Positions 21,576-33,288 of a DNA stretch of 64,000 bases are shown here, one piece after another (the stretch's first letter is position 1; each line of letters opens with the position of its first letter). Both the position numbers and the translations under genes were made by a program. The notes under the pieces were generated by a model, which was not told the DNA's origin, ran no database searches, and worked only from the letters and a program-made list of their open reading frames with translations. Source of the stretch: Budorcas taxicolor (Eukaryota > Chordata > Mammalia > Artiodactyla > Bovidae); NCBI RefSeq assembly GCF_023091745.1, contig NC_068915.1, positions 48,914,001-48,978,000 of the forward strand. The letters run 5' to 3'.

Positions 21576-22265
21576 CTTCAGTTAATTCGCTCAGTCATGT
21601 CTGACTCTTTGTGACCCCATGAACTGCAGCATGCCAGGCTTCCCTATCCATCACCAACACCTGGAGCTTGCTCAAACTCATCTCCATCAAGTTGGTGATG
21701 CCATCCAACCATCTCATCCTCTGTTGTCCCCTTATATCTTGCTTTCAATCTTTCTCAGCATCAGGGTCATTTCCAGTGAGTCAGTTCTTCCCATCAGGTG
21801 GCCAAAGTACTGGAGTTTCAGCTTCAGCATCAGTCCTCCCAATAAACATTCAGGACTGATTTCCTTCAGGACTGACTGGTTTGATCTCGTTGCTGGACTC
21901 TCAAGAGTCTTCCCCAACACCACAGTTCAAAAGCATCAATTATTCAGTTCTCAACTCTCTTTATGGTCTAAATCTCACATCCATATATGACTAATGGAAA
22001 AATCATAGCTTTTGCTAGACATACTTGACATACTGCTTTCCCAATTTTGAGCAAGTCCATTGTTCCATGTCTGATTCTAACTGTTGCTTCTGGACCTGGA
22101 TACAGGTTTCTCAGGAGGCAAGCAAGGTGGTCTGGTATTCCCATCTCTTGAAGAATTTTTCAGTTTTTTGTGATCCACACAGTCAAAGGCTTTAGTGCAG
22201 TCCAGGAAGCAGAAGTGGATATTTTTTCTGGAATTCTCTAGCTGTTTCTATAATCTAGCAGTGCT
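21576..22265 (-). mobile_element. BovB LINE with large internal deletion (copy 6)
   Basis: The left part (21576-22000) is the usual 3' coding and tail region. At about 22000-22055 it jumps to the RT motif region (tccattgttccatgtctgat), then continues to the antisense of FDCVDH-type sequence near 22165-22180. Sequence present in full copies between these points, including YADD, is absent. Substitution load is high and the 3' variant is the older one. Confidence 0.88.
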
Positions 22266-24283
22266 GATAATAATAGTAGTAATTTTAAGTCATAGTTTAA
22301 TATTATTATGGACATTTGCACTTTTACATATTTTCTACATGGGATATTCCAAATAGCAAGTCCTAAACACTCAGTTCATTTTTGTCTTGCCTTTTATGTT
22401 ATTAAAGGGATCTGATTATGATGGTAAGTATCCATCTAAAGGGGAGTTTGCACATTCTTAGAGCCAGTTGCCACAAAATATTATTTTATGAATCTTTTGA
22501 TTCTTAAAATCTATTCTATGTGGGCAGAAAAAAACTCAAAATTTTGTTTATCAAAAATTGATGTTATAAATTATATATTTATATTTAACAATTATCATTT
22601 CAATGATTACCATAAATATCTGATTTCTTCCTTATTTACATTTAGCTGATAATTTTATATTCTTCATTCTAGAGATCTGATATTCCTTGCATGAGACACA
22701 AATCTGTATTAAAAAAAAAAGAAGCTGCAAAAATTTATGACTGAATTAAGGAGGGTTTACAAGGCAGGAAAGGAGAGAGAGAGGGAGACAGAGCAAGAAA
22801 GAAAGAGAGCTTCTAAATGTGAATGATGAAAGACAAACAAACATCACACCTCTTTGAGGGAGCTGGTTAATTTTACAGAAAAGAAATCCCAATAAGAAGA
22901 AATGAAGTAAGAAATGAATGTGTAATTGCAATTATATTCTAGGTTTTCACCAAAAAACTTCGCTTAACAGCAGCAAAGTAAATTAGTTTTACATGAATAG
23001 TAAAACTTTTATTGTAAAATTTTTAAAATATGTGATAAATGGAATAACATACTCTACTCAATTGGATGTACTGAAAAAAATTTTCCACACAAACTAAGCT
23101 AATAAATTAAGATACTTTATGTAGGATGGTGAAGGGTTTAATTAATGAAGGCTAAGCAAGAAGCCCAGGCTTAAATTACTATGCTCTAGAAATGCAATCT
23201 TTTAGATTACTATAAAAAGTTAGTATGCCAAGCTGCTTCCTTTTCCACAATTATTTTCTTTCAAAATAAAATAATGTGGGTTTTTTTTGGCCTATTCATT
23301 TTGCAAAACCAAGTCTATGGCAAAAGCAGAATTCCTTACTTCACATTTTATGGGCAGTCCGTTTAATCTTCCTGCATTCTGTACCTTCTGGCACAGACAC
23401 TTAGTTCTTGCTTTTCCAGAGAACTAATTTCAATTAATGTCAGTAATCCTGTGAGGAGATTTCAAGTGATGGATGTACTCAGGTCTAGTAGAAACTATCA
23501 TGCTTTTCTTCATAGAAGCACAAAATCTTTATATTAAATGATAAGACATAATCTTTTATTTTCTAAATAAGTAAACTTTTGCATATTTACAGAGAATCAA
23601 ATTTTTTTATTAGTGATATCAGCTGATTTGATACTGTCAGTTGGGGAAGAACTATAGTTTCTTAATATTTTTATCAAAATAATTGAAATTAAAATTTATT
23701 TTTATTTAATATTTTATTTTCATACATCAACTCTTTTTCCTTTTCAATTATATTTGCAAATTTTATTTTTCACAATTTTTTCTATTTAGAGTACTGAGGA
23801 CAGTTTCCATTGTATGCATTTCATTCTGGTTGGATAAATTTGTCATTATATGAATTATTTCAATTTCTGCCAAGTATGTGTCCAAGAATAATTCTTTAAA
23901 AATCACTGATATAGATTTAGCATCATAATTATCCATATTTTATAATAAAAGTAATGCATAAGAAAACTCAAGCAATAAAAACACTTCATAAAAAAAATGT
24001 TACTAATGTTTACATTTTTGTCACCACCTGTCCTTTCTTCACTTCAACCAGTTCCACTATGAGTCTCTACAATGAAAAATTTTATTTATATCATTTCAGA
24101 TCTTCTTCCACAAACACAAATATACTTACAGTGTTTAAACGATAATTTTAGACTTATAGATCTGTTAGCCGCTTCACTCTGTAACTTATAAAGCTAGCAC
24201 AACAAGTGGCATATCATTTTCTTAGCTCCTGCATACTGTCCCATATGACAAATATACCATAAGACCCTTATGAAGGTCTTAGG
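22266..24283. other. Unassigned AT-rich sequence
   Basis: About 2 kb without recognisable gene or element. A purine-rich patch (GA repeats) is at 22770-22810. Confidence 0.5.
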
Positions 24284-24340
24284 CTATAGTCCATGGGGTC
24301 GCAAAGAGTCGGACATGACTGAGCGACTTCCCCTTCACCT
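24284..24340 (+). mobile_element. Bov SINE 3' fragment
   Basis: Only the terminal block is present: ggctatagtccatggggtcg, then gagtcggacatgactgagcg and acttc. It could derive from Bov-tA or Bov-A2. Confidence 0.8.
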
Positions 24341-24457
24341 TCTTATGAAGGGACATTTAGGTAGTTAGGTAATTAGGCAATATATTAGGTAATACATTAC
24401 TGGTAATTTTCACTATTGTAAATAATATTGCAAGAAAAATAATTTATATGTATGCAT

Positions 24458-25315
24458 TCAGTTCAGTTCAGTCGCTCAGTTGTGTTCGACTCTTTATGAC
24501 CCCATGAATCGCAGCACGCCAGGCCTCCCTGTCCATCACCAATTCCCGGAGTTCACTCAAACTCAAGTCCATCGAGTCGGTGATGCCATCCAGCCATCTC
24601 ATCCTCTGTTGTCCCCTTCTCTTCCTGCTCCCAATCCCTCCCAGCATCAGAGTCTTTTTAATGGGTCAACTCTTCGCATGAAGTAGCCAAAGTACTGGAG
24701 TTTCAGCTTCAGCATCATTCCTTCCAAAGAAATCCAGGGCTGATCTCTTCAGAATGGACTGGTTGGATGTCCTTGCAGTCCAAGGGACTCTCAAGAGTCT
24801 TCTCCAACACCACAGTTCAAAAGCATCAATTCTTCGGTGCTCACCTTTCTTCCCAGTCCAACTCTCACATCCATACATGACTACTGGAAAAACCATAGCC
24901 TTGACTAGACGGATCTTTGTTGGCAAAGTAATGTCTCTGCTTTTGAATATACTATCTAGGTTGGTCATAACTTTTCTTCCAAGGAGTAAGCGTCTTTTAA
25001 TTTCATGACTGCAGTCACCATCTGCAGTGATTTTGGAGCCCAAAAAAATAAAGTCTGACACTGTTTCCACTGTTTCCCCATCTATTTCCCATGAAGTGAT
25101 GGGACCAGATGCCATGATCTTAGTTGTCTGAATGTTGAGCTTTAAGCCAACTCTCTCACTCTCCTCTTTCACTTTCATCAAGAAGCTCTTCAGTTCCTCT
25201 TCACTTTCTGCCATAAGGGTGGTGTCATCTGCATATCTGAGGTTATTTATATTTCTCCTGGCAATCTTGATTCCAGCTTGTGCTTCTTCAAGCCCAGCAT
25301 TTCTCATGATGTACT
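24458..25315 (-). mobile_element. BovB LINE, 3' part (copy 7), left arm of head-to-head pair
   Basis: It runs from the ttcag tail (24458-24475) to the RT region at the antisense of AEYIMRN near 25300. A 213-codon frame is open from 25307 to 24666, including RYADD. It ends at the same base where an opposite-strand BovB begins. It carries the younger 3' variant. Confidence 0.93.
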
Positions 25316-25826
25316 GTCCAACCTAGACAGCATATTAAAAGGCAGAGTAATTTCTTTACCAACAGTGATCCATCTTGTCAAAGCTATCATTTTTCCAGTA
25401 GTCATGTATGGATGTGAGAGTTGGATTATAAAGAAAGCTGAGCACTGAAGAATGGATGCTTTTGAACTGTGGTGTTGGAGAAGACTCTTCAGAATCCCTT
25501 GGTCTGCAAGGAGATCCAACCAGTCTATCCTAAAGGAAATCAGTCATGACTATCAATTGGGAGGACTGATGATGAAGCTGACACTCCAATACTTTAGCCG
25601 CCTGATGTGAAGAATCGACTCACTGGAAGAAAACCCCAAGGCTGGGAAAGATTGAAGACAGAAGGAGAAGGGGACGACAGAGGGTGAGATGGTTGGATGG
25701 CATTATCCACAAGATGGATATGAGTTTGAGTAGGCTTCAGGAGTTGGTGATGGACAGGGAAGTCTGGCGTGCTGCAGTCCATGGGGTCACAAACTCGCTC
25801 ATGACTGAGCGACTGATTTGAACTGA
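25316..25826 (+). mobile_element. BovB LINE, 3' part (copy 8), right arm of head-to-head pair
   Basis: It begins at tccaacctagacagcatatt and runs to the 3' end near 25826. Stops and indels are frequent, and it carries the older 3' variant. Its full length is homologous to 24458-24970 in inverted orientation. Confidence 0.92.
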
Positions 25827-26034
25827 AGCTTGTACTTTTGAACTCATTCTTCAGTAGCTATTTACTGAGTGTCTCCTTTGTCAGGGCTCAAATATGAAAA
25901 AACAATTTCCTTTATTTTCCCCAAATAATCGCATTGTAGCATAAAGAGACATTGAGTATTACTAGCATAGATTTATTTTTATTTATGAGTAAAGACATAT
26001 ACTTGGGCATGTTTTTGCTTCTATATCTATTTCT

Positions 26035-26305
26035 GCTGCTGCTAAGTTGCTTCAGTCATGTCTGACTCTTGTGTGACCTCATAGACGGCAGCCCACCAGA
26101 CTCCTCCATCCCCGGGATTCTCCAGGCAAGAACACTGTAGTGGGTTGCCATTTCCTTCTCCAACGCATGAAAGTGAAAAGTGAAAGTGAAGTCACTCCAT
26201 AATGTCTGACTCTTTGCGATCTCATGGACTGTAGCCTACTGGCTCCTCCGTCCAAGGGATATTCTAGGCAAGAGTACTGGAGTGGGGTGCCATTTCCTTC
26301 TCTAT
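26035..26305 (-). mobile_element. Bov-A2 SINE with 11-base target-site duplication
   Basis: A dimeric Bov-A2 in reverse: ctgctgctaagttgcttcag at the left, first unit to ttccttctccaa, the linker gcatgaaagtgaaaagtgaa, second unit to gtactggagtggggtgcc. The direct repeat tatctatttct is at 26024-26034 and 26306-26316. Confidence 0.95.
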
Positions 26306-26397
26306 TATCTATTTCTAATTAGCAATAAAATATGTGTAAAATTCACTAGTTTCTCATTTGCCTATATTTTGCCACAATTTTCTTAGGGAACTCTGAC

Positions 26398-26424
26398 AAA
26401 AAAAAAAAAAAAATATATATATAG
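26398..26424. repeat. A run and TA repeat
   Basis: About 17 A followed by five TA units. Confidence 0.9.
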
Positions 26425-26604
26425 TATCAATAAAATTATATGATGTTTCTGAGATTCTACCAACACTTGGTGAGTTTAAACAATTCTTTCAAAAACTTTA
26501 ATACCCAAGGAGTAGAAATTATACTTAAAATTTCATAATTTTAGGGTTTATAAAATATTTTAATATGTAGAGTTCTATTCACCTCAGTAGCCCTTTAAAA
26601 TGCA

Positions 26605-26828
26605 CTTGTGTGCTAAGTAGCTTCAGGTAGGTCCAACTCTTTACAACCCTATGGACTGTAGCCTGCCAGGCTGCTCTGTCCATGGGATTTCCAAGGCAAG
26701 AATATACTGGAGAGGGTTACCTTGCCCTCCTCCAGGGAGTGTTCCCGACCCAGTGATCAAACTCATGTCGCTTACATCTCCTGCATTTGCAGGTGGGTTC
26801 TTTACAACTGATGCAGATGGGAGTCACC
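26605..26828 (-). mobile_element. Bov-tA SINE with 10-base target-site duplication
   Basis: In reverse: gtgtgctaagtagcttcagg at the left and a degenerate tRNA-like head at the right (gtgatcaaactcatgtcgct). The repeat ttaaaatgca flanks it at 26595-26604 and 26829-26838. The right flank resembles MIR. Confidence 0.92.
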
Positions 26829-26844
26829 TTAAAATGCATATAAT

Positions 26845-27000
26845 TATTCACATTTTATAACTGAATAAATTGGGATCAGAGACTTAAAATACTTTTAAAG
26901 GATTAAGGGTATTTTAATCCTTAAGTGGAATAGCAGAAATTAAAGTCCAAGTTTTCTTTTTCCAAAGTCAGTAGCATTATCTCTTAATACAAATAATATG
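26845..27000 (-). mobile_element. MIR-like SINE relic
   Basis: The antisense pattern cattttataactgaataaat, gggatcagagacttaaaata, aatagcagaaattaaagtcc follows the reversed MIR core and tRNA-like side. Confidence 0.55.
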
Positions 27001-27182
27001 TAAGGGTTTATCGTATGCCAGGAGCTAAGTATTTTATAGGTTTTGCCTCATTTAACCATCACAAACACTAAATTAAATAACTTTTAATGGTATTATAGGC
27101 TTACAGAAGAGGAATCATAAGCATGAATCCAAAGGCTAGATTGTATAGTCAAACCTATAACCATGATACCCACTTTCTGTCA
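27001..27182 (-). mobile_element. MIR SINE relic
   Basis: Antisense MIR landmarks in order: atgccaggagctaagtattt, cctcatttaaccatcacaaa, tggtattataggcttacaga. These correspond to the 3' half and core. Confidence 0.65.
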
Positions 27183-28128
27183 CTTTTTGACTTTAATTGA
27201 AACCAAAAGGGACTCAGCATTAGTATATCCTTTATTCATGCAATTGTAACCACCATAGAGCAATAGCTTTTATCTCCTTGAAAACTCTCTTGAATATTAC
27301 GTCCTGATTGAATTCAAGGATGTTCCTTTAGTGACTAGCTCACCAAGATGAGACCAAAACTACAGGAAAAACAGTTTTTACCTAAAAATCTTGTGTGGAA
27401 ATTAGCACCTGGGTTCCCACCAAGCAGATAAACTGCATCACAATCTTTATTTGACTAAGATTCTATGCATGTGACAGTTTGGAAAGCACTGCCTTGGTGA
27501 AATGGCAATGACCAAAAATAATGTTGAAAACTGCACATATATTAAGGAATATATTTTAAAGTTATTTTATTTTGATCAATTTTGTGAATGTTATTTATAA
27601 AGGTAAATAATATTTTCCTCATACTGTTTTTGAAATTGGTAGTGTTTTGTGATTTCATAAATAACAACATTTGAGAAGGCATTTTCTCTATTTAGTTTTA
27701 TCAACATTTTGTTGTTGTTGTTGTTGTTGTTGTTGTTCGGTTTAGCCCTCTAAGTTTGTTTGTTGTTTGTTTTCAGTTTCATGCAGATCTAGGTACTTTG
27801 TGTATTTCTGTGATATAGACTACATGTTGGAAAATGAGTGAGGGAAATGTTAACTTAGAAAATGAAGTATAAATCAGAAGCATGTCTCCTAAGGAACATT
27901 CAATATATCCAAGTAAATCAATGAAAATATAATATACATAGTACAGTTCTTTCTTTTATTTAAACACCAAAGTACAATACTCCACTATTCTATAGAGTGT
28001 CATGAATTTTTAAAAATTTCATAATATCCTTACTCTGCATCTGTCTCAGTTGAAACAGTCAAAAGAAGTTGTCTGTATATATGTGATCTGTATCTCTTTA
28101 GAAAATAAAACCAAAAATAGCATCACAT
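27183..28128. other. Unassigned AT-rich sequence with GTT microsatellite
   Basis: No gene or mobile element is recognised. A GTT trinucleotide run of nine units is at 27711-27737. Confidence 0.5.
27711..27737. repeat. GTT microsatellite
   Basis: Nine GTT units. Confidence 0.95.
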
Positions 28129-28138
28129 ATACATTTAT

Positions 28139-28362
28139 GTGGACTTCTCAGGTGGCACTTGTGGTAAAGAACCTGTTTGCCAATGCAGGAGATGTAAGAG
28201 ATACAGGTTCAGTCCCTGGGCTGGGAAGATCCCATACAGGAGAACACAGCAACCCGCTCAAGTATTCTTGCCTGAAAAATCCCAAGGACATAGGAGTCTG
28301 GTAGGCTAGAGTCCATAGGATCTCAAAGAGTTGGGCACGACTGCAGCAACTCAGCACAGTGC
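28139..28362 (+). mobile_element. Bov-tA SINE with 10-base target-site duplication
   Basis: Head acttctcaggtggcacttgt, B-box-like GGTTCAGTCCC near 28206, Bov-A unit ending cagcaactcagcacagtgc. The direct repeat atacatttat is at 28129-28138 and 28363-28372. Confidence 0.94.
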
Positions 28363-28380
28363 ATACATTTATACCTTCAA

Positions 28381-28497
28381 ATGGCAACCCACTCCAGTAT
28401 TCTTGCCTGGAGAATCCCAGGGACGGGGAAGCCTGGTGGGCCTCTGTCTATGGGGTTGCACAGAGTCAGACACGACTGAAGCAACTTAGCAAAGCTT
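28381..28497 (+). mobile_element. Bov-A2 SINE, single unit
   Basis: One Bov-A monomer: atggcaacccactccagtat to gactgaagcaacttagcaaa. It lies just after a Bov-tA and is probably a separate, truncated insertion. Confidence 0.88.
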
Positions 28498-30102
28498 GCA
28501 CACCTAAAGAAAAAAATTTAAGGCAAAAAATATGGCAATAATATCAATTCAGTTGATTGTAATATATCTTCCTAATCCATTCTATTATCAAGGTTATGTC
28601 TCTAAGTGTAAAGTGGTTTAACTTGATAAATTATGTCCTTTAATTTCTCTGTTTCGTATCATTTTGACGGATTAGGAAATGTGAGGGAGTGTATTACTTA
28701 TTAAAGTAAGACTAGTTTTCTGTCTACAGTTTTATCCTTAGGCAACAAGTTGACAAATGAACATGAATTTTGCCTCTGAGTGTTCCATAAGCCAGTATTG
28801 TCCTGACATTGCAAGTGTTTACCACAAAAATCCTCTACATCCATCACCCAGGGCCAGCCTTTGCTTGATTCTAATTCCAGTGACATTGAAATCTGAAGCT
28901 CCCTGTGAGTCATTTATCATACTTATTAACATGTTCCACTGTGGATTAGAATAGCAATCCACTATTATTTCAGAGTGCTGCTCAAGGGGCTTTCTATGCA
29001 GCAATCTTAACGCTTTATTGAAATAGTACTTTGGTTTTAATAGAAGATTCTTCACAAAGGTACTCTGCTTTCAATTATGAAAGGTGATGTTGGCTTTTGA
29101 AATCTGGCATTTGTGCCCAAGATTATGTAAATCCCTTAATTTAATATTTCATTTTTCTGCTCTATATATTCCACCTTAATATTTTAACATGGCTATGTCG
29201 ATTGGATTAATTAGACTATTATATAAATAATATCTTTCTAAATTCCCCTTTTGAAATGTGGTCAAATAATCAGCATATAATGATAACTTCAAAATAACAA
29301 GTATATTTTATGTGAATAAAAAGAAAATACAGTTTTTACATAAGAAATAAGGTATTTGTACAATAGATAGATCATTTCTGAGTAGAACCTATTATTTTGT
29401 TAGCAGGTTTCTCTCAAACCAAGGTATGTTACTTTTTTTTTTCAGAAAACTTTGAGTATATTATAGCCCAATTCATTGTTCTCTCTTTCTCCTTATTTCT
29501 CTCTTCATTTTTTCTTTGTATGTTTCTCTTCCTCTCTCTCATTCTCTAGTTGGGAATGACATTATCTCTTTGATGTCTGAGTAGGAAAGAGATAATTTTG
29601 TAAAAGTTCTAATTCTCTGCTCCTCCTTGAAGATTCAATCACTGTGACTCTGGGAAGAAACAGTTTTTCATTTTGGGGAAAAAAGATTAACTTATAATTT
29701 TAAAATATTTGAATAACATATAAAATTATAGACTGTATAAAGTTATGTTGCATTTTCTTTTCCATTATGGTTTATTATAGGGTGCTGAATATAGTTCTTT
29801 TGGCTCTACAATGTTATGTTTTCTTGACTGTTGAAATATACTAGGGTGGTATGTATTTCCTCCTTAGATGTATTTCTTCTTTAGCCAATAAAACTGGTGA
29901 AACTTCAGGGTAAGTTATTCAGCCAAAGCTGCATGAAATGAGAGAAAGATACAGAAGCATAGCTTGAAACTGAGGAATCATAAAAAATTCTCTCAATGCT
30001 GGGTTACGGCTACTTCTCAGTTTTATACATCCTCTTAAATACTTGAATATAATTGTTTTTTGTTAAGTGAGGACAATTAAGTTGGAAATTAAATGTATTT
30101 CT
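28498..30102. other. Unassigned sequence, possibly conserved non-coding in part
   Basis: No gene or repeat is recognised. The stretch 28741-29280 is of higher complexity and free of simple repeats, with homeodomain-like TAAT sites (for example ggattaattagact near 29202). A CT-rich patch is at 29475-29550. Short open frames have no signature. Confidence 0.45.
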
Positions 30103-30110
30103 ATTTATAT

Positions 30111-30327
30111 CTTTATGTAAGTGTGTGTGTATGTGCTCAGTTGTATCTAGCTCTTTGCAATCCTATGGACTGTAACACGCCAGGCTTTTCTGTTGTGGAA
30201 TTTTCCAGGCGAGAATATGGGAGTGGGTTGCCATTTCCTACTCCAGGAGATCTTCCCAACCAGGGATCAAAATTCAAGTCTCTTACATCTCCTGAATTGG
30301 CAAGTAGACTCTTTACCAGTGTGCCAC
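30111..30327 (-). mobile_element. Bov-tA SINE with 8-base target-site duplication
   Basis: In reverse: atgtgctcagttgtatctag, Bov-A unit, degraded head near 30270-30320. The repeat atttatat is at 30103-30110 and 30328-30335; it is followed by a TA run. Confidence 0.88.
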
Positions 30328-30338
30328 ATTTATATAAT

Positions 30339-30365
30339 AAATATATATATATATATTTTTTTTTC
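30339..30365. repeat. TA run plus T run
   Basis: TA units followed by about ten T. Confidence 0.85.
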
Positions 30366-31903
30366 TAAATTCAACTCTGACCCAGTAGCTTTGTAGCAAT
30401 TTATCATACTGAACCAGTGAAAATTTAAGCTTGAAGGGGACTTTACTTCTTTTACTCTGCAGTCTGATAATTTTTAAAAATCTTGATGAAAAGTTTAGAG
30501 GTGAATATGATCCCCATTTATACCAATAACCAAGAAAAATGGCATACAATCAGATTTCTTATGTTAGGAGGGGAGAACACTAGAGAGCAAAAGTTAAAAC
30601 AGAGATCTTAAGAAGACAATAGAATGAATAGTGTGTATAGAAAGGTAAAACAGAGAGGCAAGTGGAAACAAGAAAATTTATGTCTGGATGAAAATGATTC
30701 AGATTTCTAAAACCATTAAAGTCTGGCTATGTCCCCCATTGCTATCCTGTCTTTTGTCTTTAGAGTGGAAATTACTGGATTCTGTTTCAGAAGATTGTTC
30801 CATCTAGAAAATATGACGCTAATTTGTTCCCATAACTCACTTAAGGAACTTCGACTTCAAAGTAAACACAAAGTAATGGAAACTGCCCTAAGGATTTCAT
30901 ACATTCACCCTAGTTTCACAAGAGAATATCCAGAAATTCCACAACTAAATTTAAAAAATAATCTGAAGAAAAGATAAGTATAAACAGCTCATAACATTGC
31001 TTTTGTGATGTTTATCAGTATGAATTGAAGTTTTCACTTCCATATTCTGAATTTGGACTTTTGAGAAAGAGGAGAGATTTCAAAAAGTTTTACACAGTTC
31101 TGACGCCCATACCATCTCCTAGATGTGAAAATTTAAATAATGAGACATTTGAGACCATATGTATGGTAAAACTTGACCATAAATAACAGGAGTAATTGCA
31201 TACAATTTAATGGAGAGGAGGTTGAATGGACAACTAACCACAGTTCAAACAGCAATTATAAAAATAGACAGGATACTGTTCTCTTTTCTGAACAGACTGA
31301 TGTATCTAGAAGCTATGTTCATTAAAAAATATTTTCCTATATTTATATTATTTTATTATGCCTATAATTATATAATTTCCTATAAGTACTATCTTTACAG
31401 AATGAATGAATTCCCTACTTTCCACTCCCAGATAACGTGGCTGCAACATGTATTTTAATTTACACAATATTAAAACTGTCGAGTTGAAACTATTTTCTTT
31501 CTATCTGTGCATATTCAGCGTCTTCTGAGAGTATCTGAATGGTGATGACTCCAATTATAGCTAATTAGATACCTGAAAGAAATGGAGATTTAAATAAGAA
31601 AACCGGATAAAATGGGAAAAAATTGCCAAATTGAACTCGAAGTTTGATAAATGGTGTCTTTCATGCAACTTCCAATTATAAACATAATAATTAAACCCAG
31701 CAACACTTTCCTTTTAAAAAACTAATAAATAAAAATTATAGTTAGAAATGTTTGTCAGTCTTAATAAGAAAACATGAATTTAGCCATATACTGCTAACAT
31801 ATTTTCCCATCTCAGCTGCCAGTATAATGCCCAGAAAAATATGGAGTTTCCTTCTTTTGTTAAGTATCAGCCTGAAATTGTAGGAAATGATTTAATTGAT
31901 TAT
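30366..31903. other. Unassigned AT-rich sequence
   Basis: About 1.5 kb with no recognised repeat. An 82-codon frame at 30729-30977 and another at 31210-31458 show no protein signature. The part 31440-31760 is of fairly high complexity. Confidence 0.45.
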
Positions 31904-31914
31904 AAATACCAAAC

Positions 31915-32133
31915 TGGGCTTCCCAGGTGGCGCTGGTGGTAAAGAACCTGCCTGCCAATTCAGGAGATGCAGGTTTGCTTCCCTGGGTCAGAAAGATCCC
32001 CTGGAGGAGGGCATGGCAACCCAGTCCAGTATTCTTGCCTGGAGAATCGTATGGATAGAGGAGGCTGGCGGGCTATGGTCCATAGGATTCCAAAAAGTCG
32101 ACAGGACTGAAGGGATTTAGCATGCCAACATGC
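31915..32133 (+). mobile_element. Bov-tA SINE with 9-base target-site duplication
   Basis: A well-preserved head gggcttcccaggtggcgctg and a full Bov-A unit ending aagggatttagcatgccaac. The repeat aaataccaa is at 31904-31912 and 32134-32142. Confidence 0.95.
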
Positions 32134-32289
32134 AAATACCAATCAGGATGACTTTTTGGATATTTTTCAAGCTTGTGTTTCACAATAAATATGTCCATAG
32201 AAAAATTCACTTACCAGATACCTAATTGCCTCTGTAAGAGAATAAAATAAATGAATCAGATTCCAGACGATCCAAATCATGCAATCCGT

Positions 32290-32830
32290 CCAGTTCAGTT
32301 CAGTTCAGTCGCTCAGTTGTGTTTGACTCTTTGCAACCCCATGAATCGCGCTGCACCAGGCCTCTCTGTCCATCACCAACTCCCAGAGTTCACTCAGACT
32401 CATGTCCATCGAGTTAGTGATGCCATCCAGCCATCTCATCCTCTCTCATCCCCTTCTCCTCCTGCCCCCAATCCCTCCCAGCATCAGAGTCTTTTCTAAT
32501 GAGTCAACTCTTCCCATGAGGTGGCCAAAGTATTGGAGTTTCAGCTTTAGCATCATTCCTTCCAAAGAACACCCAGAGCTGATCTCCTTCAGAATGGACA
32601 GGTTGGATCTCCTTGCAGTCCAAGGGACTCTCAAGAGTCTTCTCCAACACCACAGTTCAAAAGCATCAATTCTTCGACACTCAGCATTCTTCACAATCCA
32701 AGTCTCACATCCATACATGACTACTGGAAAAATGATAGCCTTGACTAGATGGACCTTTGTTGGCAAAGTAACGTCTCTGCTTTTGAATATACTATCTAGG
32801 TTGGTCATAACTTTTCTTCTAAGGAGTAAG
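32290..32830 (-). mobile_element. BovB LINE, 3' part (copy 9)
   Basis: From the ttcag tail (32290-32310) to a truncation near 32830. The ORF2 tail is open over 32808-32446 (MTNLDSIFKSRD to RRRRG). It has an intermediate 3' variant. Confidence 0.93.
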
Positions 32831-33276
32831 TTATATGTATGAACAAAGGTCCAGAAATATAGCTCTCAGAGTTTTGTCTATACTCTACCACACATTAAAT
32901 ATGATGGGAAATCTACTTGGTCATTTTCAAGATTCACTGATAGGTTGTGAAGATATATGGACATAAGCACATGGAGAACTACTAAATCTATGCTTCCTGC
33001 TTCCACTTACTTGGAAAGCTCTCAAGAGATATGTTCCAAAGAAATTGTAATCACTATTTGTTAAACTGAAAATTTCATGAAGTCATATTTTAAATAATAA
33101 GAAAAGCATGCAGCATACAGATATAGCAGTACTCACTGGAAAGTTTATAGCCTGGATTTTAATTTTAATGAAACAAAATGAAATACCTCTTTTTCACTAT
33201 TAGATTAGAAAAGTTAAAAAATAGTGTATTGTATCAGCATTCTCTTACTTGGAAGTTACAGAATTAGTAAACTTCT
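32831..33276. other. Unassigned AT-rich sequence
   Basis: Nothing recognised; it supplies the target site of BovB copy 10 at its right end. Confidence 0.5.
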
Positions 33277-33288
33277 ACAAAGATTCAG

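Noticed and set aside
24458..25826. Twin priming (5' inversion of a single LINE) as the explanation of the head-to-head BovBs
   Set aside because: Both parts contain the element's 3' end, and they belong to different 3' variants, so one inverted element cannot account for them.
30729..30977. 82-codon open frame in unassigned sequence
   Set aside because: No recognisable motif, and no splice-site, composition or length argument beyond chance in this AT-rich DNA.
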